A stretch of DNA of 64,000 nt from Isoetes taiwanensis (Eukaryota; Streptophyta; Lycopodiopsida; Isoetales; Isoetaceae): the NCBI GenBank assembly GCA_021234155.1, contig JAJEKV010000005.1, positions 24,005,584 to 24,069,583 of the forward strand, written 5' to 3'. Below the pieces are notes generated by a model. That model searched no databases, was not told where the DNA came from, and was given only the letters and a program-made list of their open reading frames with translations. The position numbers were made by a program, and so were the translations under genes. Numbering within the stretch: position 1 is the first letter of the stretch; every line of letters starts with the position of its first letter. This document shows, in pieces, positions 43,744-53,834 of this stretch.

Positions 43744-46428
43744 CTAGTCAGTATTTTCTGCATCAAAAGAAACCAAGTTTGTTAGATTATCATCACTGCA
43801 TAAACCATCTTGATCTTCATGCTCAAATAACACATATGGAAGATAGGAGCTGGGATTCTCAATTAGCTTAACCACCTTTACAGTAATATCATAAGCTTGG
43901 ACCTTACAAGCCCACCTGAATAATTTAGCCTTTGGTTGCTTTTTTGCAAAAAGAAGTGAAAAAGGATTTTGTCTCATAAATACTTGAACCTGATTGTTTT
44001 GAAACAGGTGTCCTTGTCTTTCTATCAAGAACATCAAGGCTGCTGCACTTTTCTCCAACCTAGGATATCTCAATTCAGTATCAGACCACATCTTGCTTGC
44101 AAAAGCAATCACATGATCCTCTTGCAGCAGTGCCAAACCAATTGCCCTTTTTGTGACACTGATATAAGCCTTGAAAGGTTTCCCTAGATCAGGAGGTTTA
44201 ATTAGGATAGATTTACAGATGGCATCAATGATTTTGTCGAAGGAATCTTGGCATTGCTCATTCCAATCTATCAGAATATGTTTGCTCACACCCTTGGAAA
44301 TATTTCCAACTTTTGTGAGGTTGGAAATTGGACTCATAGTGTGGGAAAAATGAGGGACATACATTCTCAAGAAGCTGGTCATCCCCATGAAACTTTTTAC
44401 CTGCTTAAGGGTTTTTGGAGGTGCCAACCTCTTTAAAGCCTCAACCTTAGTTTCAGATATTTGGATTCCTGCTGTAGACACCACATGTCCAAGTAACTCC
44501 CCTTTTGAGGACAAGAAAACACATTTCTTTGGATTCAAACTAACTCCTCCTTTTCTACACAAGGAAAACAACATGGTCAACATGTCAAAGTGTTTCTCAA
44601 GAGAAGTTCCTAAACAAAGGTCATCCAAGAATACACGAAATATATTAGCAGGCATTTCTCTAAAAATTGTGTCCATGGCTCTTTGGAATGTTGCAGATGC
44701 ATTCATTAATCCAAATGGCATTCTTTTCATGGCAAATGTTCCCCAAGGTGTGATAAATGAAGTTTTTGGCTGATCCTCATCCTTGATGCTTATCTGATTA
44801 AAACCTGAGAAGCCATCCAGGATTGAGTAGATCTCTTTCCCTGCTACAGCATGCAAAACTTCTTCCAAAAATGGCAGTGGATAATAATCTTTGATAGTGG
44901 CTTTGTTCAGATCTCTATAATCTATGCAGATTCTAATGGTCTTATTTTTCTTTTCAACAGGAACAATGCAAGATAGCCACTCATGATTTATAATTTTTGC
45001 AATCACACCTGCATCTTTCATTTTGTATAACTCTTCTTTAATTAGACCTAACAGAGAAGCATTAATTCTTCTTAACTTTTGCACAACAGGTTTCATACCT
45101 TCCTTGATCTTGATTTCAAACTCACAAATGCTCTTGTCAACACCAACCAACTCATCATAATCCCAAGCAAAAATATCTTTCCAATCATCAAAGAATTTAG
45201 TAACAAAGGCATTGTCCTCCTCTTTAAACAAATCCCCAACATACAACACTCTATCTAGACCTTTCTTGTTGACTTTAATTTCCTTTACCTGTTTATCTTC
45301 ACTTGCATTGATTACCAGGATGGGGTATAACTGTTGCAGATCTTTTTTCTCGAGCTCATCTTCTTGTATAGCTCCCTCAGCTAAGTGTTCCAGTAGCACA
45401 CTCCTGCATAGAGAATCTGCCTCACAATTTTGCTCCCTTGGCACATGGCAAAGCTCCCAGGTTTCAAAATTCTTCAGTTCCAGCATAGCTTGATCTCTGA
45501 GCTGCACCATGTCTCCACTTTTAGCCTGATATTCTCCTGATATTTGTCTGCAGACAAGTTGAGGGTCTCCAAAGATGATTATATCATTGATGTCTAAGTT
45601 TCTTGCTTCTTGAAGACCTGCAATCAATGCCTTATACTCTGCCATATTAGAAGTGATATTTGGATAAATTCTTCCTACTTTAGCCAGCAATCTATGGGAA
45701 GCATCTTTGAGAATAGCAGCAGAAGAAGCCACATTAAGCCTTTTGGATACACCACCATCAAACCATAAATATGCAAAATTACCTGGGTTAGCTGAAGCCA
45801 ATTCCTTAGGAATCTTCATGCTAGACTCCAACTCTACTGCATTCAACTCAAATTCTCCACATGGATTTGACAGCAACATTTCTTCTTCAATGAAATTCAT
45901 GCTTTCAAATTCTCCTAATTTATTATACAATGTTACCTTCTTTTTGCCATTTGAGATAGTACACTCCCCTTTTGACCATACAGGTCTGGCATCAACTGTG
46001 GAAAGCCACTTCCTGCCTAAAAGCAAGTCATATATATCTGATTTGTCTTCTATTCCTTCAAAAGCAACCACAACAAAATTAGCTGCAACCATTATTCCTT
46101 CAACATCAATAGGCACATTGCTGACTATTCCAATAGGATTGATTTTTGTATTTGAGAAAGATTTCAAGATCATTGGAGCCTTCTTGTCTATTTCAAGACC
46201 GCATAGCCTCATAACATGATGAGGCATTACATTCAAGGGTGATCCTCCATCTAGTAAAAACTTAGTTAAGATCTTCTTCCCCATTTTGGCAGCACAAGTG
46301 AAAGCCCCAGGATCATAATCATCCTGGGTAAGCATGTGCTCCTCTATATGGTTTGTTAGAGCAAACTCGTCTTCTTTGGTCAGACTGAGAACTTTTTTTC
46401 TATAAGATGGAGCTATCTTGAGCACCAT
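43744..46428 (-). CDS. Family C pol: protease, extra RNase H, RT, degenerate RNase H
   Basis: Numbering is from the upstream end of the frame at 46575; the family sequence starts at codon 50 (ATG 46428). Protease has LLDGGSPLNVMP with Asp 109. Next comes a type I RNase H at about 268-395 with the four acidic positions: WFDGG (Asp 273), NMAEYKAL (Glu 313), FGDPQLV (Asp 337) and EADSLC (Asp 387). RT follows at about 500-700, with ILDGFSGFNQI (Asp 587) and VFLDDLCLG (Asp 651/652). A second RNase H-like region at 800-880 lacks its catalytic residues: AYISVTKRAIG stands where YTDAS is expected and VFMRQN where TDH is expected. The order protease-RNase H-RT-degenerate RNase H-integrase is unusual; known plant dual-RNase H Gypsy elements of the Tat type carry the extra domain after RT. 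Gag is missing, since the frame upstream of codon 50 is LTR sequence. Confidence 0.88.
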   Translation of the reverse strand: MVLKIAPSYRKKVLSLTKEDEFALTNHIEEHMLTQDDYDPGAFTCAAKMGKKILTKFLLDGGSPLNVMPHHVMRLCGLEIDKKAPMILKSFSNTKINPIGIVSNVPIDVEGIMVAANFVVVAFEGIEDKSDIYDLLLGRKWLSTVDARPVWSKGECTISNGKKKVTLYNKLGEFESMNFIEEEMLLSNPCGEFELNAVELESSMKIPKELASANPGNFAYLWFDGGVSKRLNVASSAAILKDASHRLLAKVGRIYPNITSNMAEYKALIAGLQEARNLDINDIIIFGDPQLVCRQISGEYQAKSGDMVQLRDQAMLELKNFETWELCHVPREQNCEADSLCRSVLLEHLAEGAIQEDELEKKDLQQLYPILVINASEDKQVKEIKVNKKGLDRVLYVGDLFKEEDNAFVTKFFDDWKDIFAWDYDELVGVDKSICEFEIKIKEGMKPVVQKLRRINASLLGLIKEELYKMKDAGVIAKIINHEWLSCIVPVEKKNKTIRICIDYRDLNKATIKDYYPLPFLEEVLHAVAGKEIYSILDGFSGFNQISIKDEDQPKTSFITPWGTFAMKRMPFGLMNASATFQRAMDTIFREMPANIFRVFLDDLCLGTSLEKHFDMLTMLFSLCRKGGVSLNPKKCVFLSSKGELLGHVVSTAGIQISETKVEALKRLAPPKTLKQVKSFMGMTSFLRMYVPHFSHTMSPISNLTKVGNISKGVSKHILIDWNEQCQDSFDKIIDAICKSILIKPPDLGKPFKAYISVTKRAIGLALLQEDHVIAFASKMWSDTELRYPRLEKSAAALMFLIERQGHLFQNNQVQVFMRQNPFSLLFAKKQPKAKLFRWACKVQAYDITVKVVKLIENPSSYLPYVLFEHEDQDGLCSDDNLTNLVSFDAENTD

Positions 46429-46439
46429 TGGGGGGGCAA

Positions 46440-46957
46440 AGAATAAAGAAAAAGGGATGTTTTTTTTTTTTTTTTTTGGAAACATAGGCTTAAGTAGGTT
46501 TTTAAATAGGCAGGTGATGGCACATTGAAGGAATTGATAAGGAATTTGAGGAAGATGGCAATTATGGCAAAGCAATCATGGCAAGGGAATGAACAATGGA
46601 TATGAAAACAATGTTGAGCCAAAAGTGCTAAAATGGGGGTAGTGGGGTCAAGCAAAGGGAAAAAATTAGAAACTATACACCATGGGGTCTTCCAAACTCT
46701 TAACTTCCAATCTTCAAAATATGTCTTCCAAACTTCATAACCCAGATTCTTCTAGAGCATATTCTTTAACTAAGCAAAAAATACCTCTTGTGAACTTTCA
46801 ACCTGAGTTCTTGTTGACTTGAAGAATGAACATCCTTTGACCTCCATATCAATGTTGAACACCAAGATCTTCCAAACTTTGACCTAGTTTTCCAAGATGA
46901 GTTGACCTAGTTTGAATGCATAGATCACAATTAGCATGTTGCCCTTTGGGGGCAACA
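46440..46957 (-). repeat. Truncated family A 3' LTR start (minus strand)
   Basis: On the minus strand the LTR starts at 46957 with TGTTGCCC..GGGCAACA and matches the first part of 48412-48730 in order. It breaks off at a T-run (46459-46477 on the plus strand) next to the start of the family C protease. It is preceded by the family A 3' untranslated sequence (46958 onward), so it is a 3' LTR. Confidence 0.75.
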
Positions 46958-48411
46958 TCTCGCCAAAACAAGAAAAAGGCTGGTCCCCTCAGCCATGTGA
47001 TGTCAAAAATGAATAACTAGAAGGGTCTTCAACCTTATACCAAGGTGTCTAAGTGGGAACATGGTAGAATGAGAGTGTGAAGTGTAAATGTTGATGAAAT
47101 GAGTGTGAATGTGATACGGAGTCATAGCACGGGGGAGTGGTCCACGGTGGTAGGGTTATGGGGCATGGCAAAATATGACAAAGTTGTGGAACTATGGCAA
47201 GGTTGTGATATCTAGGATGGGGTCAAGAACCATTGGTTGGAGAGATATCAAGGGAATCAATGATCAAGCAAAAGGGGCGAACTATTTTGCGCAAAAAGGC
47301 CATAGATAATATCCATATGATAATTCATATAATCTAATTAAAGGCAAGAAGATATTTTGAGAAAAAGGCAACTGCATGCTAAAAAAGGCTAAAGTCGCAG
47401 AGAGGTCTATAAATAGAACCGAAACTTCAATTGGACATATCTCGGCAACCAGAGGTCGGATTGCAGCAATCTTTACCTCGTTGGAACCGGCTCGGAGTCT
47501 AGTTTCTGAATTGGGGCGCACATATCCTAGTTCACCCGGATGAGGGAGTAATAGCCGAAAAGGTGACAGGGGGTCACAAATTACTGCCATAGCGACTTCA
47601 CAGATCTGCAATTGCTTTTATGATGTGTGGCTACGTGCAGTAGCTAGACTAGTCTGGAGGGCCAATAAGCCAGATATTGTCTTTGCCCAATGGTCTACGC
47701 GGAGTAGCCAGATATTGTTTGCTCATGGTCTACGCAGAGTGGCCAAATATTGTTTGCCAAGCCAGTTGCCATTTGCACTATCATAACCTTGTGGACCCGG
47801 TTGGGTGGTTAACCGTGTTCTTCAATGTATTTATTTGAGATATATGATAATTGGATCCTGATCTTCAAATAAGATGATGTTAAGTAGTTTAGTTTCCCCA
47901 TAAACAAGGAATCGTATCAGAATGTGGTGATTGAATGATGTGAATGGAGTATGATGAGTGAGAAAAGGCAGAAGTGAGTGTGAATATGGCAGGGTGGTGA
48001 TGGAATGGAGATGAAGTGAGTGTGCAAGTATTTGAGATTTTGCCAAAACAAGAAAATGCATGTCTTCTCCTTGAACTTCAAAAGTTGCAACTCTGCTATG
48101 GTGGTAAAGATGAATTGCAGAGTGCTTTTTTTTTCCTTTGGGAATGGAAGCAAGAATAAGGAGTTTAAATGGAAGGTAGGGCTACTTATGACAGATGAGA
48201 AAGAATGGAGGAAGAGTGCACCTGTCATGGAAACACACAAAATTAGTCTCAAATCCTTGCAACTCTGCTATGATGGTAAAGGTGATTTTGCAGAGTGCTG
48301 TTAAGGTATGGAAAAAAAAAGAGAATAGGAGGCTGAATGGATGGTAGGAATGCTTTAAGACAGATGAATAAAAATGGAAGAAGGATGCTCCTGCATATGA
48401 CACTTGGTAAT
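46958..48411 (-). other. Family A 3' untranslated region, split by a solo LTR
   Basis: Read on the minus strand, 48411 back to 47925 matches 51730-52150 of the gag-only element. The part 47111-46958 matches the last bases before its 3' LTR, including the GGCTG..CAGCC hairpin at 46978-46994. Between them lies an unrelated solo LTR (47112-47919). The right edge is cut by the insertion of the plus-strand gag-only element at 48412. Confidence 0.7.
47112..47919. mobile_element. Solo LTR, 808 bp, with target duplication
   Basis: The segment begins TGATACGGAGTC and ends AATCGTATCA, so the termini are 7-base inverted repeats with TG...CA ends. It is flanked by a perfect 5-base duplication, GAATG, at 47107-47111 and 47920-47924. 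It interrupts family A sequence that is contiguous in the copy at 51717-52337. No coding region is inside. A TATA-like CTATAAATAG lies near 47407. Two and a half copies of a 35-38 base unit (GCCAGATATTGT..GGTCTACGC) lie at about 47669-47760. A solo LTR arises by recombination between the LTRs of a full element. Confidence 0.88.
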
Positions 48412-50296
48412 TGTTGCCCCCAAAGGGCAACATGCTAATTGTGATTTATGCATTCAAACTAGGTCAACTCATCTTGAAGGACTAGGTCAAAGTTTGGAAG
48501 ATTTTGGTATTCAACATTGATATGGAGGTCAAAGGATGTTCATTCTTCAGGTCAACAAGAGTTCAAGTTGAAATTTCACAAAAGGTACTTTATTTGGGGT
48601 CAAATGCTTAGTCAAGAATATACTCTAGAAGAATTTGGGTTATGAAGTTTGGAAGGCATCTTTTTGAAGTTTGGAAGGTAAAAGTTTGGAAGACTCCTGT
48701 ATATATGGTACCAAATCCTGATTCTATCCCTCTTTTCCCACCTCTGTGCCCATATCTCATTCCCATTTGTTTCTATTTAACCATTGTGCCACTTCTTTAC
48801 CATATTTGCCAAGTTTGCTCATCCTTAGCCATATTTTCCTTTTCTTTGCACACCCTTATGGGACCTTATTGTTTTAGCTTTTCTCATGCTATATTCCCTC
48901 ACCTTTGTGACCATCATTCATTTTCCTTCTCCTACCATTGCACCTCATGGCATGTCCTTACTCAAGACCTAAAAATGCCCTAGAATATTCTACGATTCCA
49001 TCTCAAGTGTGCAAAAGTTCCATGGTCTCCAAAATTTCCAAGTATTCCTTGCCTTTTTCTAAGAGACCCTTAGAACCATGCTCGAAAAATCCAAAAATGC
49101 CAAAATATGGCATATTCTGAAAATATACCTCTAAAAATACGGAACCGTATCGTGCCATTTTCACGGAAAATACGCTCGAGAACCCTAAATCCGAGTTTCT
49201 GGCTCGAATCATGCCGGATTTGATTCCATAGACCTTGCAACCTAACTATTCTTGTCTTCCCGCCCTTTAAGAATTGAATGAACCCATAAACTAAGGCTAA
49301 GAATGAGGAATCATTAAAAACTAAACTATATACAGGAGATTCGACAGGAGCACTTTCTTGAAGGCCCAGAAGCGCTCAAACCTCCCAGTGATCATTGTTA
49401 AGCAGGACTTGAAGGATTTGTGAAGACTCTGAGTACTCCCCGATCAGATCCAAGGAGATTTGGTTGAATTTATCTCTTAAAATTATTTGATGACCTGAAG
49501 TTGACATTTTCTTGCATTTGAACTGAAGTACCATTATTCACTATTATTGTGATTGATTTACCTCCATATCAATGAAAATTTGATGCCAAGTTGAAGAAAT
49601 TCTCTCTGATATGATTCTTGACAATTTTCCCTTTCAAAAAAATACTACAGAAAATTCCTTTATGTTCTTAATTGCTTTTGGTCCAGTTGCCATCAATCCT
49701 TGAGACATCTGAGATCCATATGCTTTGAAAAGACCAAAAAATTCCATCCACAACTCGAGTTAGAAAAATTTGCATTCTGTTTTGACTGTTCTTGACTGTA
49801 TTTTGCAAAATCCTAATGCAAAAATACTTACGAGCATTCAAATGAGAATTTGACTTCATGCCCATACTGCAGGATAGGGCTTTGGAAATTCCTAAAAAAG
49901 TGATCATATACTTTAGTTCCATTTTCCTGATCACTGTTTTACAGTTTGACTGCCATTGACCAATTTTTGACTCCATTTTAAGCTTGAATATCTCTCAGGA
50001 TAATGATCTGACTTGGTCAGAGACTATACCTTTACTCTTTTACAACTTTTTTGTGCCAGTCTAAATCATCTGATCCAAAGATTCAACTCATTCTCGGCTG
50101 CTACAGCAATTTGAGTCAAGGTTCCATTTTTAAGAAATGGGAAAGGTATGAGAATTTTGAGTTTCTGGTCATTCCAATATATTTATCTTCCATAGACTGA
50201 TCACCTTAAGTGATCTGGAGGTCCTAACCCCAATTTGGGTTTATACTCAAGTTGGCTTATTGTGGTTGACCTTTGAAGCCAGGTTGAGGGTCAACA
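48412..50296 (+). repeat. Family A 5' LTR, complete, 1885 bp
   Basis: Starts TGTTGCCCCC and ends GGGTCAACA, with 5-base inverted termini (TGTTG/CAACA). The start is a palindrome (TGTTGCCC, 5 bases, GGGCAACA, 48412-48432). A TATA-like ACTATATACAGG is near 49323 and an AATGAAAATTTGATG stretch near 49572. The 6-5-6 hairpin GATCAC-CTTAA-GTGATC is at 50199-50215, followed immediately by TGGAGGTCCTA (50216-50226). The LTR is followed by TTT and the primer binding site. Confidence 0.88.
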
Positions 50297-50299
50297 TTT

Positions 50300-50316
50300 T
50301 GGAGGTCCTACCGGGA
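50300..50316 (+). promoter_or_regulatory. Primer binding site matching tRNA-Gln 3' end
   Basis: TGGAGGTCCTACCGGGA, three bases after the LTR, is complementary to a 3' end reading TCCCGGTAGGACCTCCA, as in plant tRNA-Gln (acceptor arm AGGACCT plus CCA). The tRNA identity comes from remembered tRNA-Gln sequence and should be checked. Confidence 0.75.
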
Positions 50317-50339
50317 TCCTACCTGGATCTTGAGAACTC

Positions 50340-51716
50340 ATGGCTCCAAAACAGAAATTTCCAGCAGAGCAAGAACCAATGGAAGATCAGGAGACTTCAA
50401 AACCTTGCAGAGATAGATCTCTTCCTTCAAGTTTTTCAACTGGATTGCTTCAAAGTTTGCCTTACCAGTTTGAATTGAATGTGCCTACTCCATTGCCTAC
50501 CTTTGATTCCAGCATGAGTGCTAATACTTTTCTGAGAATTTTTGAAGATTACTACAGAGATTATGGCTTTAAGAAAGGATGCAAGTTCTCACAATTTGAA
50601 AAGTGTTTTAAAGAGGAGAGTGAAGCTGGTGCATGGCTGACTTATGAGAAGCTTATGGGAACCACTTCTTGGGATGACCTTGTCACCAAGTTTTTAGACA
50701 GATTTGGAAAACTTGCTGCTCCTAAGGACCTTGTTAATGAATTGCAAAATTTCTCCATTTATGTAGGTGAAAGTGTTAGTCAGTACAAGGAAAGATTCAG
50801 CACCTTCATGAATAGATGTCAGAAAGGCCAAGTTACCATCCCCATGCTCTTTTTGGTGTCTTCCTTCATTAAAGGCCTATCTTCTAGACCAGAAATTCAT
50901 AGAAAACTTGTCAAGATTCAAGCTGCAGAAGGTTTTGATTCCATCTATAAGGTTTTTGCTAAGACAACTGAATTGACCAAAATGCTCTCTATCCTACCAG
51001 AAAAACACAATAGCTTTCATCATGATCCCTTCTACCCTGATGCCATTGATGGTCCTTATGAACCTCACCATTCTGTTCCTATCTATGCTGTGCATAAAGA
51101 AAAGAAAAAAACCAAAGATGAAGAGGCTGATTCTCAAATTTCAGAGGTTAAAGTAGACTTGACAAAGGTAACTGAAGCTTTAGCAGAAGTGACCAAGCAA
51201 CTTGTGGAGCTCAAAGCAAGCAGGACAGGTAGAACTTATCATGAATGTATTCATTGCAATAGAACTTCACATCCAGCTGATATTTGCTATTGGCAAATAT
51301 GTCCTAAATGTAAAAAGACGGGTCATTTTGGTAGGGAATGTCCAGCTTGTGCTTTTTGCAAGGAGATTGGTCATACTGACCTTAGGTGCTCTGTCAAAGA
51401 ATATTTTGCCAAGCAAGAGAGAGAGAAAAAACCTGAGGCAACTCCCCATGTAAGGTTTGCTGAATCTACTAGTTCTATAAGGTTTGTGCAGGCTACAGAA
51501 ATGCCAAAGACTGAGGAAGTAATGGTAGTACAAACCAGAAGCATGGGAGAGGTCCATAGATCTGCTGAACCTAATAAATTTGTTCCAGAGCATTCAAGGA
51601 GGTCAACATTGCCACCACCCTCTGTTATAGAAGTTCCTCCCCAGGAAATAGCTCCACCTCCCCAACAAAAATATGGTGACAGTACCAAACAACATCAGGA
51701 CAATAAATTCTACTAA
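50340..51716 (+). CDS. Family A Gag, intact, three CCHC zinc knuckles
   Basis: The 458-codon frame starts at ATG 50340 just 24 bases after the primer binding site. The N-terminal part is a capsid-like helical region (LPTFDSSMSANTFLRIFEDY, then LVTKFLDRFGKLAAPKDLVN and LVSSFIKGLSSRPEIHRKLV). A Lys-rich helical linker follows (VTEALAEVTKQLVELKASR). Three consecutive C-x2-C-x4-H-x4-C knuckles come next: CIHCNRTSHPADIC, CPKCKKTGHFGREC and CAFCKEIGHTDLRC. The frame ends in a Pro-rich linker (IEVPPQEIAPPPQQKYG). In the autonomous relatives this linker leads into protease; here it is followed after 11 codons by a stop and the 3' untranslated region, so protease and all of pol are absent. The intact gag suggests that particles could be made and complemented in trans; this is inference. 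Confidence 0.88.
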   Translation: MAPKQKFPAEQEPMEDQETSKPCRDRSLPSSFSTGLLQSLPYQFELNVPTPLPTFDSSMSANTFLRIFEDYYRDYGFKKGCKFSQFEKCFKEESEAGAWLTYEKLMGTTSWDDLVTKFLDRFGKLAAPKDLVNELQNFSIYVGESVSQYKERFSTFMNRCQKGQVTIPMLFLVSSFIKGLSSRPEIHRKLVKIQAAEGFDSIYKVFAKTTELTKMLSILPEKHNSFHHDPFYPDAIDGPYEPHHSVPIYAVHKEKKKTKDEEADSQISEVKVDLTKVTEALAEVTKQLVELKASRTGRTYHECIHCNRTSHPADICYWQICPKCKKTGHFGRECPACAFCKEIGHTDLRCSVKEYFAKQEREKKPEATPHVRFAESTSSIRFVQATEMPKTEEVMVVQTRSMGEVHRSAEPNKFVPEHSRRSTLPPPSVIEVPPQEIAPPPQQKYGDSTKQHQDNKFY

Positions 51717-52337
51717 TACTCTATCAAGTGTCATATGCAAGAGCACCCTTTTTTTTCCATCTATATTCATCCATCTTAAAGTGGTCCTACCATCCATTCA
51801 GCCTCCTGTTCTTGCTCACATACCCAAATAGCCCTCTGCATATTCAGCTTCACCATCACAGCAGAGTGGCAAAAGATTAAGGTTAACTGGTTTATATGTT
51901 TCCATGACAGGTGCACCCTTTCTTCATCTACATTCATCTGTCTTAAGTGGTCCTGCCATTCACTCAAGCCTCTTATCCTTGTTTTCATTCCCAAAAAGCA
52001 CTCCGCACTTCAGCTTCACCATCATAGCAGAGTTGCATTTCTTAAAGATCAAGGAAAGATATGCATTTTGTTGTTTTGGCGAATCTACTACATATTCTAC
52101 TTCAATTGTACTTCCATACTTCACATTCTCCATTCTATACACTCCATATCCACCAATTCTATATTCATACTACCACTTACACTTCATCCATATCACATTT
52201 CCAATCATGCACACACTCATCTCATCACATTCACATTTCACATCTCTCACATGCACTCATTCCATCTTACTTTCATTCAAAGACATTTTTGGCATTTTAT
52301 GGCTGAGGGGACCAGCCATTTTCTTGTTTTGGCGAGA
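51717..52337 (+). other. Family A 3' untranslated region
   Basis: Non-coding stretch that matches, inverted, 47925-48411. It ends with a GGCTG..CAGCC hairpin (52301-52317) 20 bases before the 3' LTR. It contains no pol remnants, so the gag-only structure is shared by at least one more copy in the window. Confidence 0.7.
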
Positions 52338-53834
52338 TGTTGCCCCCAAAGGGCAACATACTAATTGTTGGTCTATGCATTAAAGCTAGGTCAAGTTATC
52401 TTGTAAGACTAGGTCAAAGTTTGGAAGAGCTTGGTACTCAACATTGATGTGAAGAACCAAAGGTGCTCCATATAAAGTCAAATGTTCAAGGTCAAACATC
52501 ACAAGAGGTACTTTCTTTATGATCAAAGACATGCTCTAGAAGAACCTGGGTTATGAAGATTGGAAGTCATTTGTAGAAGTTTGGAAGTTAGAGTTTGGAA
52601 GACCCCTATTTTCACATAGTTCCAAAATCTCAGTCATTGCCTTTATTTTTCTCATCCATATCTCCTCTCTTACTTTACTATATTTCCCCTTTGCATTCTT
52701 TCCTAGTCACTTCTTCATAACCATACCTTACCATGCCTATTTTGCCATATTTACCCCTTTGAGTTTGTTCCTAGCCCACTTTTATTCATGACCATAAGAT
52801 ACCATTGTTTGTCTTCTCACTACCCCCTTTTTGCAAATATCCTTAGTCCAACTTCTCATTTTTACCATTGCCTCATAATTTTTCTATTTCCCCATGGTCC
52901 ATTTTCCTATGAGCTCTCATGTTTACACGTGTCTCCATGGTATATCCTTGCTTTGAAAAAATAAGACCAAAGATGCTCTAAAATGTTCCGTGATCTCTCC
53001 CAAGTGTGTGAAAATTTCCCATGGTCTTAAAATCTCCAAAAGCTCTTTGATTATTTTAAGAGTACTCTTTAAAACTATGGTCGAAGATTCTTAAAAGGTC
53101 AAAATACAGCATATTTTGGGATATACCTTCGAAAATACAGAGACCATATCGCGCCAGTTCTACGAAAATACGGCCAAGAACCCTAAACTGAGTTTCTCAG
53201 CTCAAATCACATCGGATTTGGATCCAACGACCCTGCAACCTATCTATTTTTATCTTCCCGCCCTCTAAGAATCGAATAAACCCGTAAATTAAGGCTAAGA
53301 TTTGGAAATCATTTGAAAATTGAACTATATACAGGGGATTCGACTGAGACACTTTTTGAAGGCCCAGACGCATCAAACATCGACATTGATACATGCTGAG
53401 CATGATCTGAAGAAGTTCTTGAAGTACCTGAGCATTCCACAGTCTGATTTGCAAAAATTAGACTGGTTATTTTATCCTAAAAATTAGACTGATGATTGAT
53501 TTATCTTCTTATGACTTATATTCACTTTGTATTTCCTTCATATCAATGAAAATTGCCTGCCAAGTATTGAAAAACATGTCTGTCATGATTTCTAGCATTT
53601 TTGCCATTCAAAATATTTTACAGTGAAACATCCTGCACTCTATACTTGCATTTGACAAGTTGCCTTTCATTCTTGCATATATTTGCACCTGTGTGCACAA
53701 AAAGTTCAAAAAAATCCCCCTCAAAGCTCAAGTTACAAATTTTCATATTCTGTCTGACATGATTCTTGACTGTCATTTACAAATCAGTACCAAAAAAATA
53801 CTTTTGGTGATCCAAAAAAGGATTTGATTGTTTG
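52338..53834 (+). repeat. Family A 3' LTR, interrupted
   Basis: Starts TGTTGCCC..GGGCAACA and follows the 5' LTR through the AGCTCAAATCACATCGG and GGGGATTCGAC blocks to about its position 1450. There the family B LTR begins (53835). It is noticeably diverged from the 5' LTR at 48412, so the pair is old or the element is mosaic. The remaining 3' part should lie beyond the window after the family B element. Confidence 0.75.

Noticed and set aside
44387-46219. Plus-strand open frames across the family C pol
   Set aside because: They are antisense shadows of the minus-strand pol, which has clear motifs.
48642-48983. 113-codon frame within the family A LTR
   Set aside because: It is not conserved in the other LTR copies and lies in a pyrimidine-rich tract.
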